Shown here: positions 1-10,669 of the stretch, one piece after another
Layout: each line of letters begins with the position of its first letter
How positions within the stretch are numbered: the first letter of the stretch is position 1
DNA from: Chelydra serpentina
Lineage: Eukaryota; Chordata; Testudines; Chelydridae
Direction of reading: 5' to 3'
Length of the DNA stretch: 64,000 bases
Assembly: GCA_037349315.1 (NCBI GenBank)
Contig: JBAIAC010000133.1
Location: 248,001 to 312,000 of the forward strand
The notes under the pieces: model-generated
The model's database searches: none
What the model saw: the letters and a program-made list of their open reading frames with translations, nothing else
What the model was told of the DNA's origin: nothing
Translations under genes and position numbers: made by a program

Positions 1-322
1 TGATTTTGGCTACCTGCCATAGGCACACTAGTCCTTCTCCGGGCTCCCCCTGAAAGCTCCCAGAATGCTTTGCCAACTGTCCATCTAAAAGAATTTGAGG
101 AATAGCTAGCCAAAGACTCCAAAACTAACAGCAAAATTTTTTTCAAATACATCAGAAGCAGGAAGCCTGCTAAACAACCAGTGGGGCCACTGGACGAGCG
201 AGATGCTAAAGGAGCACTCAAGGACGACAAGGCCATTGTGGAGAAACTAAATGAATTCTTTGCATCGGTCTTCACTGTTGAGGATGTGAGGGAGATTCCC
301 AAACCTGAGCCATTCTTTTTGG

Positions 323-631
323 GTGACAGATCTGAGGAACCGTCCCAAATTGAGGTTTAGAGGAGGTTATAAGTCACCAGGACCTGATCGTATTCACCCA
401 AGAGTTCTGAAGGAACTCAAATGTGAAATTGCAGGACTACTAACTGCAGTCTGTAACCTATCATTTAAATCAGCTTCTGTACCAACTGGCTGGAGGACAG
501 CTAATGTGATGCCAATTTCTAAAAAGGGCTCCAGAGGTGACCCTGGCAAGTACAGGCCAGTGAGCCTAACTTCAGTACTGGCCAAACTGGTTGAAACTAT
601 CGTAAAAAACAAAATGGTCAGACACAGATGA
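323..631 (+). pseudogene. CR1 reverse transcriptase fragment, fingers region
   Basis: This open fragment of about 100 residues carries the N-terminal RT blocks of CR1-like LINEs: a KSPGPDxIHPRVLKEL block (about residues 17-32) and an SKKGSRGDPGKYRPVSLTSV block (about 66-85). The upstream part of the protein continues in another frame from about 95. The fragment's start methionine is incidental. The frame ends at a stop where the sequence shifts by one base relative to the family. The product would have been the LINE ORF2 protein, which makes cDNA at the target site. As it stands this is a fossil with no expected function. Confidence 0.85.
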
Positions 632-816
632 ACACAATTTGTTGGGGAAGAGTCAACATGGTTTTTGTAAAGGGAAATCATGCCTCACTAATTTACTAGA
701 ATTTTTTGAGGGGGTCAACAAGCATGCGGACAAAGGAGATCCAGTGGATATAGAATATTTAGGTCCCTCACCAAAGGCTCTTAAGCAGTCATGGGATTAG
801 AGGGAAGGTCCTCTCA

Positions 817-1638
817 TTGATTGGTAACTGGTTAAAAGATGGGAAACAAAAGGTAGGAATAAACGGTCAGTTTTCAGAATGGAGAGAGGTAAATAGTGGT
901 GTCCCCCAGGGGTCTGTTCTGGGATCAGTGCTGTTCAACATATTCATAAACGATGTGGAAAAAGGGGTAAACAGTGAGGTGGCAAAATTTGCAGATGATA
1001 CAAAACTACTCAAGATAGTTAAGTCCCAGGCAGACTGCCAAGAGCTACAAAAGGATCTCACAAAACTGGGTGACTGGGCAACAAAATGGCAGATGAAATT
1101 TAATGTTGATAAATGCAAAATAATGCACATTGGAAAACATCATCCTAACTATACATATACAATGATGGGGTCTAAATTAGCTGTTACCACTCAAGAAAGA
1201 GATCTTGGCGTCATTGTGGATAGTTCTCTGAAAACATCCACTCAATGTGCGGCGGCAGTCAAAAAAGCGAACAGAATGTTGGGAATCATCAAGAAAGGGA
1301 TAGATAATAAGACAGAAAATATCACGTTGCCTCTATATAAATCTATGGTACGCCCACACCTTGAATACTGTGTGCAGAATTGGTCGCCCCATCTTGAAAA
1401 AGATATATTGGAATTGGAAAAGGTTCAGAAAAGGGCAACAAAAATTATTAGGGGTATGGAACGGCTTCCGTATGAGGAGAGATTAATAAGACTGGGACTT
1501 TTCAGCTTGGAAAAGAGGCGACTAAGGGGGGATATGATAGAGGTCTATAAAATCATGAGTGGTATAGAGAAAGTAAATAAGGAAGTGTTATTTACTCCTT
1601 CTCATAATACAAGAACAAGGGGCCACCAAATGAAATGA
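817..1638 (+). pseudogene. CR1 reverse transcriptase fragment, palm and thumb to C-terminus
   Basis: This 273-residue open stretch carries the later RT motifs. SGVPQGSVLG is at about residues 27-36, and the catalytic FADD box is at 58-61, standing where retroviral RTs have YxDD. The thumb and C-terminal block typical of CR1 follow (QKRATKIIRG, then SLEKRRLRGDMIEVYKIMSG). The frame is long for a fossil, so the copy is only moderately old. It cannot be active. Motif A lies in the deleted interval just upstream, and the C-terminal end is cut by a stop at 1636-1638 where related copies continue. The first methionine is internal to the original protein. Confidence 0.9.
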
Positions 1639-2065
1639 ATAGGTAGCAGGTTTAAAACAAACACAAGAAAGTATTTTTTCATGCAATGCACTGTCAACCT
1701 CTGGAACTCCTTGCCAGAGTGTGTTGTGAAGGCCAATACTATAATGGGGTTTAAAAGGGAGTTAGATAGATTAACAGAAGATAGGCCCATCAATGGCTAT
1801 TAGCCAGGATGGGCAGGGACGGTGTCCCTAGCCTCTGTTTGCCAGACGCTGGGATTGGGTGACAGGGCATGGATCACTTTATGATGACCTGTCTGTTCAT
1901 TCCCTTTGGGGCACCTGCCCGTGGCCACTGTCGGAGGACAGGATACTGGGCTTGATAGACCTTTGGTCTGACCCAGTCTGGCCGTTCTTATGTTCTTATC
2001 CGCTCTTCTGTTTGTCAGTCCCGGTAGACTCACAGACTACATTATATCCACACATTCCCTCCAGC

Positions 2066-2195
2066 CCGAAAATGCAGTCACTTCCGGGATGGAACGTGGC
2101 GGCTGGTGATCAACAGCATCAGCCTCACTCACCCAGCACTGAAATGCAGCCACCTCTGGGGTGGAACGCAGGAGCTAACAGACACACAGCACAAC
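2066..2195 (-). repeat. Dispersed repeat R1 (GCAGCCACCTCTGG family), partial
   Basis: Two adjacent blocks of the type 'gaaatgcagccacctctggg' plus 'gtggaac' are seen. The same block recurs at 32.5 kb on this strand and at 3.4, 21.6, 47.7 and 52.7 kb on the other. The name R1 is local to this annotation. No database family is assigned. Confidence 0.6.
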
Positions 2196-2570
2196 ACGTG
2201 GTGGGGACCAGAAGCGAAGAGACTCCCCCCTTGAATCTCACGTTCTCGTCAGTCTCTTCCTCTCCCACCGTTCGTTCCTCGGGACTGGAAGCTGCTTCCG
2301 ACAGCAGCTGTGCTCACTGGAAGTGTGGGGAGCTCAGGGAATTGCAGGTTCCGAATAATACCGTGAAACTTTTAATAACTTCTTGTGAGCTATTATGTCA
2401 GGCGATGAAACAACAGTGGGTGTGTGTTCAACTGGAAAAAGAGCACACGGAACTACCGCGCCATACATTATATATGCTTTTAAAGTGGGCTGCAGAAACG
2501 CAGCAGGCTTATTAGTGTCTCTCGTTAGCCTGCTGTTCAGAGGCATTAGTATTTATTACAGCGGCAGCTA
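2196..2570. other. Unassigned interval
   Basis: No domain, repeat family or RNA gene was recognised. A 218-residue open frame crosses it but begins inside CR1 3' sequence and shows no protein signature. Confidence 0.3.
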
Positions 2571-2574
2571 GAGG

Positions 2575-2800
2575 CAACCCTAGATGTAGGCCTGACGGTG
2601 CTAGGAGCTGTACACATACAGTGAGCGAGTCCCTTCCCCGAAGGGACAGAACGTGGGAGGGGAAACTGAGACCTAGAAAGGGGAAAGGATTTGCCCAAGG
2701 TCACCCAGCAGGTCGATGTCAGGGACAGAACCCGGATCCCACTGCAGTGTACCAGCCATTGGACAACGCTGCCCCTCCCCAACAAACAGCAGGCGCTAAT
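2575..2800 (-). repeat. MIR-like CORE-SINE fragment
   Basis: Read on the minus strand it gives the classic order: a tRNA-like head, then 'gtgaccttgggcaaat'-type core, then 'tctcagtttcccc'. On the plus strand the visible blocks are 'ggggaaactgagacc', 'tttgcccaaggtcacccag' and 'gggacagaacccgga'. It is diverged and has no visible target duplication. Confidence 0.8.
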
Positions 2801-2884
2801 AGGATTAGGCAGAACTGAGCCTTGCAATGCCATGACAGCCCGCAGGAAATGACGCAACACAGCTGATCACTAGACGGTTGGATA

Positions 2885-3055
2885 AATGTAATCAGCCCCA
2901 TTTTATAGATGGGGAAACTGAGGCACGGAAAAGGGGTGACTTTTATGAAGCCACACTGCAAGTCAGCGGCAAAGCCAGGGAAGGAACCCGGGAGTCCCGA
3001 GTCGCAAACTACCAGCCCACACTGCTTCAAACACACGTACCAAGAGACGTGATCA
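2885..3055 (-). repeat. MIR-like CORE-SINE fragment
   Basis: The plus strand shows 'atggggaaactgaggcacgg', then a diverged core, then 'ggaacccgggagtcc' as the inverted head. It lies directly beside the preceding fragment in the same orientation. Confidence 0.8.
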
Positions 3056-3109
3056 CATGCACTGAGCCCTGGGGGTGAGTTATAGGACTAGCCAGTTTTC
3101 AGGCCCCAG

Positions 3110-3610
3110 CATGACACTAGGGGGCGCTGAGCTGCAGGGCATAGGGTGGGTGGGTGGCGCTCAGTAGGGGGCACTCTCTCCTATGAGAAGGTATTAACCA
3201 TGATGCCCCAGTGCTGGGTTAGGTGGCACTGCGCTGCAGGAGGTGCTGTCTTTGGGTCAGGGCAGCAAACCAGGCATGAATTCTTGCAGCCACTAAAGTT
3301 CCTGTAACCGTTTTCTCACAAGCTCTGGCCAGCTGACCAGAGATCAGTTGGGGAATTAATTCCACTCCACTCCACCGAATTCCCTCTGCATGTCCAACTG
3401 GGCAGAAGATTCTTTCTTCACTGCCTGACCTAAGCAACTGTGTGGCATTGCTGCGCTCTGTTAAACAGTTGCCATGCCCCACCCCAGAAGTGGCTGCATC
3501 TTGGTGCCGAGTCACTTATCCCTGGGCCCTGTATTTCTGTGCTCTAACAGCCTCAGTGCTCCACCCCAGAGCTGGCTGCATTTCAGTGGCAGGTGGAAAA
3601 GAAATGATCT
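3110..3610 (+). repeat. Dispersed repeat R1, extended copy
   Basis: This copy of about 500 bp begins with a 'ctagggggcgctgagctgc' block. It passes 'ggtgggtggcgctcag' and 'gattctttcttcactgcctg' and ends with two 'ccaccccagaagtggctgca'-type blocks. The same order of blocks is found at 52375-52890 on the same strand. This suggests one interspersed element of about 0.5 kb. No coding sequence or terminal inverted repeat was seen. Confidence 0.6.
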
Positions 3611-3689
3611 CTCTGCACTCGCCAGTCTTCAAAGCGAGAGAGCAGGTGCCGACATGCAAATCAATGAAGAATAACGAACCGTTTGTCCT

Positions 3690-4420
3690 TTGCAAATTTC
3701 ACAGAGCGGCAAAGAGCTTTAATTGTGTCTATTTCTCAAACTCCCATCCCGGGGAAGGTCTGCGAGGTTCACACATTTGTTTTCCTTTCACATGGGCCCT
3801 CGCTTGAACCATCCAGCGCTCCCAACCGATCGCTACTTGGATTGGCCGGGCCCTCATAACAGATTCATAATAGTCTTCAAAGCGCTGCCAAATAGAATTC
3901 AGCCTCTAACACTGACTATTTATCTGATCATCTGTCAGTTACAGGGGAAGTCTGATTTAAAGAGGTTGCTGGAGAAGAGGCATCCGTCAAACCGTCGCCA
4001 CATTCATCTTCGCAATCAATTCCGAAATTTTCCATTCAAGTCGCTGTCTTTAGCGATGCGCTGATACCCTGAGCTGAGACTCCAGCTTGCGTGCGTATAA
4101 AGGGAGTCATAATTAGATGCCAAGCAAAAAATGGGCTACACAGGGAACATATAAAACAATTTTCAATTAAAATCTCGTCGGAAGAGGCATAAATACAAAG
4201 CAAAATGACACAATGGAATTGGGTTCTATTTTTCGTTTCTGAAGAGTCTTAAATATTCCCCATCTAATAATAATTATATATAAAAACAAAGGAACTCCAG
4301 ACTTGGAGAACATATAAATTCCCCCTGCAATTACATTACTTTCAATGCTGCAAAGATGCCAATAAAATATAAACCAGGGTTGGGGAGAAAAATAAAATAA
4401 AATAAATGAATTGCTTTCTT
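3690..4420. promoter_or_regulatory. AT-rich unique island, candidate conserved noncoding element
   Basis: This stretch of roughly 700 bp is much richer in A+T than its surroundings and free of recognised repeats. It holds many homeodomain-type cores (attaat/taatta-like, 'cataattagatg', 'caattaaaatc', 'ctaataataattatat'), 'ataaatac' and 'gcataaataca'. Such islands in GC-rich, repeat-dense vertebrate DNA are often conserved developmental enhancers. That reading is inference, since no alignment is available. Confidence 0.35.
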
Positions 4421-4439
4421 GCAGCCCGGCAAATAAGCG

Positions 4440-5085
4440 GCACTCGAGAGTGCCGTAGGAGGAATGAGACCGACCGACGAGCTCCCAGAATGCTCTGCAA
4501 CTTCATGCGTACCAAGTTGGCGTCACTATGGAGGCCTCTGCTAGAGAGCAGGCCGGGGGTGAGGTGTTCGAAGGGAGGCTAGCTGCTGGGACGTACAGAG
4601 AAGGCAACGTTTGCCGCGCACCAGAAGTGGGCGTGACGATAAAAGTCAAGAGTTTGCAAAGTCACTTCGATTCAGGACGAAAAAAATCCCCAAGAACTAA
4701 ACAATGCCAGCAGAGTGCCTGACAGGGACCCTACAATAACCACCCAGACACAACCCCACAATAACAACCTCAGGGGGCCATCCCAAGCCCCACAAGTGAC
4801 CCCACAAGCAACAAGCCAGGCCAGGCACCCTAGCACCAACCAGTGACCCCCTATGGTAACAAGGCAGCGTGGGCAGCCCAGCATCAAGGAACAGCCCTTT
4901 GGCAGCAAACAGAGCAGCACGGAATCGCGAGGGACCCTACAACAAGCCAACGGGCACAGGTGTGCGGACGGGGAGAACTTTCAGCTCGCACCCTTGCCAA
5001 GGGGGTGACAAGACCGCTGAGGTCTGCGACAGCCCCTGGCAGCAGAGAGAGATCCAGTGGGCAGAGGAGGGGTCTGGGAATCAGG
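4440..5085. other. Unassigned GC-moderate interval with C/A-rich segment
   Basis: No gene is seen. From about 4725 to 4870 the sequence is built of 'caccccacaataac', 'caacaagccagg' and 'caccaaccagtgacccc' phrases. Similar phrasing occurs at 51100-51330, so this is probably a diverged interspersed repeat of unknown family. Confidence 0.35.
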
Positions 5086-5104
5086 ACGCCGGGCTTCTCT
5101 TCCC

Positions 5105-5400
5105 AGCTCCGGGAGGGGAGTGTGGTCTAATGGTTAGAGCGGGATGGGCAGTCAGGACTCCTGGGTTCTGTGCAGGACCCTGGCTGGGGAATATGTCTAG
5201 TGGTTAGAGGAGGGGCTGGGCAGCAAGACAAGCAGTGTGGTCTAGTGGTGGCAGAAGCGGGGAGCCGGGAACCAGATCTCCTTGGTTCTATTCCTGACAC
5301 TGGGAAGGAGGGTGACCCAGGGGACTGGGAATCAGGACTCCTGGGTTCTCGTGCTGACTCACTGCATGACCTCCGGTGAGTGGCGTGGCTCTGTGTTGAC
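5105..5400 (+). repeat. MIR-like SINE with repeated tRNA-like heads
   Basis: Three heads with the A-box-like motif 'gtggtctagtgg' (one changed to 'gtggtctaatgg') occur at about 5122, 5195 and 5238. Each is followed by 'ggactcctgggttct' or a variant as the B-box-like block. The last head runs on into 'gactcactgcatgacctcc', the MIR core. It is the same unit that forms the 76-bp arrays at 13.1 and 17-18.4 kb. Confidence 0.75.
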
Positions 5401-5805
5401 GGGCCTGGCGTTTTGCTAGGGGTGCTGGGCTTCCTGGGTGTTTGGAGATCTTTGCACGGCAGCAGAGTTCATCTCTCTCTTGGCTGATGGATGCTGCAGA
5501 CCAGCCAGTTCCGAAGGTGTCGGTTTCCAGGGCTGATTTTGCCAGGACAGCTGGTCGTAACCAGGCAAAACGGGGCAAATGGACAAAAGAAGAGAAAATG
5601 TGTCCAAAAATAGGCATCGTCTAGGGGGGCTGCCAGGGTGGAACACGCCAGGCTTAGCTCGAAGCCTCCTGTGCCCCACGGCGCTGGGCCCATGGAACAT
5701 GTGCGCAGCCCAGAGTCTGGGGCGGGGGCTGGCTTGAGCTAGACCCCTCCGAGCTGGGGCAGCAGGTGGGAGAGGGGAGCTGGGCTGGAGCGAGGGCACC
5801 GGGGC
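5401..5805. other. Unassigned interval
   Basis: GC-rich single-copy-looking DNA. No exon, repeat family or RNA gene was recognised. Confidence 0.3.
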
Positions 5806-5945
5806 TTTTCAAAGAGAGAGACGGAAAAGAAAAGAGGGGTGGAGACGAAGAAAGAAAGGGAAAGGAATACGGAAGGGAGGAAAGAAAAAAAAGGATAGAA
5901 AAAACGAAAAGAGGAAAGTAAGAACAGAGACAGAAAAAGAGGAAT
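5806..5945 (+). repeat. Polypurine tract (A/G-rich)
   Basis: Almost uninterrupted purines over about 140 bases ('aaagagagagacgg', 'gaaaagaaaagagg', 'gaaagaaagggaaagg'). The complementary strand gives spurious serine/phenylalanine-rich frames. Such tracts can form triplex DNA. Confidence 0.8.
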
Positions 5946-6239
5946 GAACAGAGTGCTGGGCTGGGGGATGGGAAATGCGCCCCCCACAAGCAGCCCCTCC
6001 GATTCCCAGCCCCTCTTCCTCCCCCAACTTGGGCAGTTCAGTCCTGAACTCTCAAACCCCCCGAAATGCCTCCATTTGTTTTGCTTCAGTGACAGTTAAT
6101 TCTCCCAGCAGCCGAGCTCCCTCCAGTAGGTTCCTGAAGCTCATTCTCCATCTATTGGTGGCAGGCGGTTGGCACCCGGGGGAAGGGAGGGTCACACTCT
6201 GTAAGCATCGACTAATTAATTCACATCACTGTCCCGCCT

Positions 6240-6460
6240 CCCCCTGCAAACTGGGGTGATGGGGAAACTGAGGCACAGAGCGAGGTAAGTTGCACAAGGC
6301 CGCACAGTGAGTCGGTGTCAAAGCATTTGCCTCAGACTGGGGGATCCAGCCATTGTACTGAGGGGGAAACTGAGGCGTGGAGCGAGGCCCAAGGCCATAC
6401 AGCACGTCAGTGACAGAACTGGGAACAAAACTCAACAGCCCAGACTCCCAGGTCTTGTGA
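6240..6460 (-). repeat. Two MIR-like fragments, inverted
   Basis: Two successive blocks of 'gggaaactgaggcacagagcg' type (6258-6285 and 6362-6390) are each followed by 'aaggccacacagtg'-like cores. This suggests two insertions or a tandem duplication. Confidence 0.7.
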
Positions 6461-6467
6461 TTCAGGC

Positions 6468-6720
6468 CTGGACTGGATCCTGGAGAGGTGATTCAATCCC
6501 TGCCTCCGCCACCGACTCCCCTGCATGACCTTGGGCAAAGCACTTCACCCTCCGGGCCTCAGTTGTCCCACAGGGATAAGAGTCCCACCATCTCTCCATG
6601 AGCTCCTTAGAGCCGGGAGCCTGACTACTGCTCAGCTCCTGGCACACGCAGCCCCGAGCTTGGCAGCAGCCTCCAGGTGCTACCGTAGTGCCAGGAATAA
6701 CGAGCTAATAACAATTAGAA
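6468..6720 (+). repeat. MIR-like SINE, near full length
   Basis: Core 'gcatgaccttgggcaaagc', 'gggcctcagttgtcccaca', then the tail 'cctggcacacgc ... ctaccgtagtgccaggaataa', typical of the 3' half of sauropsid MIR-like SINEs. It abuts an inverted copy, so the pair is head to head. Confidence 0.75.
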
Positions 6721-7119
6721 CCCAGCAGTTCCTGGGACTCCAACTGTCAGCCCCCTGCTCTGCTGGGACTCCCCCCTGGCTCTCTCCCTGCCAGCCCTGA
6801 TCCCCACCCCCACCCCGTACCTCTCTGTCCACGGGTTACTCGGCTGCTAGCAATTCTCTTTGGGTGGCATTTAGGGCCAGTTCTCTACCCCAGGAGCCGG
6901 CGTTATTTGACAGGTATCAGGGCTATTTCCTCCGCTCTGGCGTCAACTGGGGATCATTCGGGAGCAGGGACAGCAGATTTTCAAAAGGGTCATAAGGGCC
7001 CAGGCCTAGCGCCCATCCCATGGGGGAGCAATCCCTGCAGTCTGCTCCCATTCCCCTTGGGAGACTGTTCTGCATCTCGGGGCCAGGACATTTCTCCTCT
7101 GGGCTGGTTCCCAGTCTTG

Positions 7120-7420
7120 CCATTCCACGCCTGGGGCAGGATTGGAGGTGGCTTTAAGCCCCATTGGCATCCAACTTACTCTGGTCCCTGGTGTGAGTTA
7201 GAGTCACCTCCAGGCTGCTCTAACTTACGCTCTGCTCCATCCCGCCCCCACGGGCGCTGGGGAAGCAGAGAATAGTTGCTGTACGATGCACTTTAGCCAT
7301 GCCCCCTACACAACGGGGCTGGGAGGGTGCAGACCCTTCCATCAGCTCCCCACTGGCCAGGGGGGCCTCTTTGCACAGAGGGGGTATAATGAGTGGAGGA
7401 CTCATTGGCAGAAAGCCAGG
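7120..7420 (+). repeat. Unnamed dispersed repeat, shared with 60980-61260
   Basis: The ordered blocks 'gctgctctaacttacgctc', 'gcagagaatag', 'gatgcactttagccatgcc' and 'gggctgggagggtgcagac' are matched in the same order at 60980-61260. The family is old and unidentified. No structural end is clear. Confidence 0.55.
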
Positions 7421-8180
7421 GCACGGCGTTGCAGGGGTTCTCCTGCTCCAGCGCCCCCTGCTGTCTGCCGTGCTGGGTCTGCGGCTTCCAGCCTTTGGAG
7501 TTTGGCCCCTTCCAGCACAACCGGCTCCCTGGACTCCCTCCGAGGCCCAGGTGTTCCTCAGGCCCAGGTAGGGCAGGCCCCACTTCCCCTTAAAGGGGCC
7601 AGTCCCGCTCCAACAGGGGGATTCTCAGGGAGTCACTTCCAGCCACTCTAACGCCGCTTTGCTCTGTGGGGCAGCCCTAGTGCATGGCGGAGAATTCGGG
7701 CTTCGTCCTCTTGTTCATCCCAGCCCCCTTCCTGCTAGTTCTACGCCCCCCCTTACTGCCCCATAGAGTCTCTCCCCCATCCTGGGGGCTTTGGGCCGAC
7801 AGCAGCAGGCAGCTCGAGCGGCCAGCCGGGGCCAAAGGTGCCGACATGCCGGTCCTTGCCGCTGGCTTTAGCCCCCGCGCTTGTCACTCGCAGCCCGGCT
7901 CTGCCTATTTAGCTCGTTTAATCTCCCCGCTCAGATTAATCCCGGAGCCAGTTGGGCTGCTCGGCTCTGAACTCCCCTGTCTCCCTGCAGCTCGCTGATA
8001 ATGGGGTGACCCACCGGGGCTGATCGCATTCCCCGGTGCAGCAGAGGCACCATCCTCAGCCTTTCACACGCCCGCATGGTAACGGATCCCTGGCCACTGA
8101 GGACTGCACGGCTATTGCTACAAGGTCCGGAGCTTCATGGCAGCAGCAAGGAAGGCGTTCTGATCCAAAAGGCCAAGGAC
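7421..8180. other. Unassigned GC-rich interval
   Basis: No gene or repeat was recognised. A short AT-richer patch at 7905-7945 carries 'cagattaatcccggag', a bicoid/Otx-type TAATCC site. This may be chance. Confidence 0.3.
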
Positions 8181-8305
8181 CTGGCACCTAAGCTAAAGGA
8201 GAATCCCCTAGAGGTGCCAGCAGTGTAGGGCTTATGACACACAGTTGAGCAGATCTGATTCCGTCCAGTACAGGACAGTGGTGCACGTATGTGTTATGAT
8301 TATTA
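8180..8305 (-). repeat. tRNA-derived SINE-like repeat S2
   Basis: Contains 'gctaaaggagaatcccc', 'agggcttatgacacac' and 'ctgattccgtccagtac', which recur in this order at about seven other places in the window. The minus-strand reading gives a tRNA-like head in better copies (57.5 kb). The name S2 is local. Confidence 0.6.
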
Positions 8306-8319
8306 TGGTAGCACGTGGG

Positions 8320-8390
8320 AACCCCAATCAAGGCTCAGATAGATAGATAGATAGATACAAAGATAGATAGAACGAACCCCAATCAAGGCT

Positions 8391-8430
<40 letters not shown>

Positions 8431-8450
8431 ACCCCAATCAAGGCTCAGAT
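8320..8450 (+). repeat. 55-bp tandem unit with embedded (GATA)n
   Basis: The phrase 'aaccccaatcaaggct(c/t)aga' starts at 8320, 8375 and 8430, exactly 55 bases apart each time. Each of the first two copies is followed by a (GATA)n run. This is a compound mini/microsatellite. GATA-type arrays (Bkm satellite) are known to be enriched on sex chromosomes of some reptiles, but nothing here proves sex linkage. Confidence 0.9.
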
Positions 8451-8949
8451 ACACACCTATATCGATAGATAGACAGATGCACACACACTGAGGAGCAGGG
8501 GTCCGTGATGTGTGGGTGTGCTGGTACACATGCGCGCACGCTAGCCAGGTCCTTACAACTTGGTCGTTAAGATGAGAAGCTCCAAAGGTTTCAAGGAGCG
8601 GTTTGCGATCGAATAAGCATCCAGATGTTGAGCTGACAACACCAAGCTTCTCTGAACCCCTTTGGTCAGGAAGAACTCTGGAGGGATGGAAATCCGAGGC
8701 CAGCAATCTCCCTCTGGAGCTTTCGACTTCAGACACTTTGCAGATCTTGCAAGGAGAGTCTCTCTCCTTTGCTATTTCACCACTTTTGCTTTTTAGGCAA
8801 AGCACATTTTTGGGCAAGTCTCATTTTTTGTGAGGCTTGAAGAATGTCTGGGTCAAGGCAAAGTTTGAGCACTGTTCCTTTTGGGTCCGATCCGATCTGA
8901 CTTCCTGTCCCAAGCCTACACAGGAACGGATGGGATTGAGGGGGTGTGC

Positions 8950-9390
8950 TGGAACATCTGCTCACAGCATTAGACCAAGAGAGCAGGGAGTGAAATTGAA
9001 AGGCAACAGATTCAAAGTGGATTAAATGCTTTTTCGCACAGCGCGTAGTTACCCTGTGGCAATGAGTTCCACAGCTTATTGCTGAGGCCAAGACCAGAAC
9101 ATGACTCCCGAAAGGACCCGGCATTTATAATGCAAACACCCAGGGTTAGAAGAATAAATATTAGAAATTAAACAAGGGATAGGAACCCTCATGCTTCAGG
9201 GCATGAGTCAAGCTCTAACTAATGGGGTCAGGAGGGAACACCCCTTAGGGGACAGGGAATTCCATAACTGTCTTCGGTGGGGTTCCTTGCACCTTCCTCG
9301 GAAGCAGCTGGAGCTGGCCACTTTGGGAGATGGGACACCAGGTTAGATGGGCCCCTGCTCTGAACCAGTCTGGCAATTCCCAGCTTTCTG
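8950..9390 (+). mobile_element. CR1 3' fragment, old
   Basis: 'attgaaaggcaacagattcaaa', 'tttttcgcacagcgcgtag' and 'aatgagttccacagc' match the C-terminal ORF2 region of CR1. The interval ends with 'ttagatgggcccctgctctg ... cagtctggcaattccca', a CR1 3' end. The middle (9100-9320) is too diverged to read. Confidence 0.7.
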
Positions 9391-9489
9391 TATTATCTGC
9401 AGATCAGACTAGGTTCCCAGACAGCGGTTAACACCTGTGCGCCAGACCCTCAACAGCAGACACAGAGAGAAGATAGCAACTGAGTAACT

Positions 9490-9590
9490 GAGGCTGTGCG
9501 GCCAGAACAGAGGCCTGCGAGCTAGGACTCCTGGGTTCTCTCTCACTGACTCCCAGTATAAAGCTGGGGAAATCCCTTCCTGTCTGTGTG
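9490..9590 (+). repeat. MIR-like SINE fragment
   Basis: Head block 'ctaggactcctgggttctct' followed by a short core. It is truncated before the tail. Confidence 0.6.
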
Positions 9591-9888
9591 CCCCCTGGAA
9601 TCCCTGACCCCCACCACTCCTCCTCCTCCTGCGACACAGACTCACTCAGTCCCTTTCCATCTCCCCTCCTGGTACAAGGGCAGAAGAAACCAATCAGCTC
9701 CCAGCTCCAAATCTCATACCATGCCCCCCGCCCCCTCCCAACACAGCCACACAGCCTTCATTTATTAAACCAGCAATTTATCTCCCCCCCACCTCAAATG
9801 AGGGATTCCCCCAGGATCGCTGAGGCCCTGCTCCGCCCAGTGTGTGATCCCCCCACCAACACCAGGGCTGGTCTCTGCTGAGCCCTTG

Positions 9889-9922
9889 TCCCGTGTGTGT
9901 GTGTGGGGGGGGGGGGGGGGGG
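9889..9922 (+). repeat. (GT)n followed by an 18-base G run
   Basis: 'gtgtgtgtgtgtg' runs straight into 18 consecutive G (9905-9922). The run length in the assembly may not be reliable. Confidence 0.9.
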
Positions 9923-10189
9923 AGGGCTCTCTCGGCAGGCGGCTGGGGCCTTACATTGTCTCCCTCCCACCTGCCCTGGCTCTTTGGGGGAAGGCCCGGT
10001 TGGACGCTGGAGTTTCTGAACAACTTTTTTTCTTTTTTCTTTTTCACTTTAATCCCTGTGAAAGGGAGCAGCCAGGCGGAAAGACAAAAGAGTCGGGGAG
10101 CTGGGCCAGGGGCGGGGGAGATCTGGAGGGGGGATAAAAGGGGGTTTGGAGAGTTGGAAAAGGGGGGAGGGGCGGTGGAAGGGTTGTGA

Positions 10190-10237
10190 GTGTGAATGGA
10201 CGAGTGTCAGAGAGAAATTCTGTGTGTTTCTTGGCTC

Positions 10238-10268
<31 letters not shown>

Positions 10269-10557
10269 GAGCATGCGTATATGTGCGCACTGGCTATGGG
10301 GGGGGCTCTGTGTGTGCACGCATTGGTTGTGTGTCTGTGTCTGTGAGGACACGCACTGGCTGTGTGTGGTGGCTCTGTGTATGTTCGCGTGCATTGGCAG
10401 TATGTATGTGGGTGCATTGGCTCTGTGTGTGTGTGTGAGAGAGAGAGTGAGTGCATTGGCTGTGTGTTTGCACGTGTGTGTGTGTGAGCACATTGGCTCT
10501 GTGTGTGTGTGAGTGAGTGCATTGGGTGTGTTTGTGTGCATGTGTGTGTGAGTGCAT

Positions 10558-10588
<31 letters not shown>

Positions 10589-10636
10589 AAGAGCACATTG
10601 GGTGTGTTTGTGCGCACATGTGTGAGTGTATTGGGA

Positions 10637-10669
<33 letters not shown>

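Larger units (their letters stand above)
92..2000 (+). mobile_element. CR1-type LINE, 5'-truncated, inactive
   Basis: This is the largest single element in the window. It runs from the N-terminal side of the CR1 ORF2 reverse transcriptase, through the C-terminal region, to a CR1 3' end closing with a repeated 'cttatgttctta'-like octamer near 1990-2000. The reading frame is broken several times. A short internal deletion lies near 350-370, the frame closes at 631, and a second deletion near 750-765 removes most of RT motif A. Known of the family: CR1 elements insert with 5' truncation and end in short direct repeats instead of poly(A). The 3' end matches the type seen in reverse orientation at 34.1 and 52.2 kb, and differs from the one at 21.4 kb. 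At least two CR1 subfamilies are therefore present. Confidence 0.93.

Noticed and set aside
1859..2515. 218-residue frame on the plus strand
   Set aside because: Begins inside the CR1 3' UTR and runs into repeat R1. No domain.
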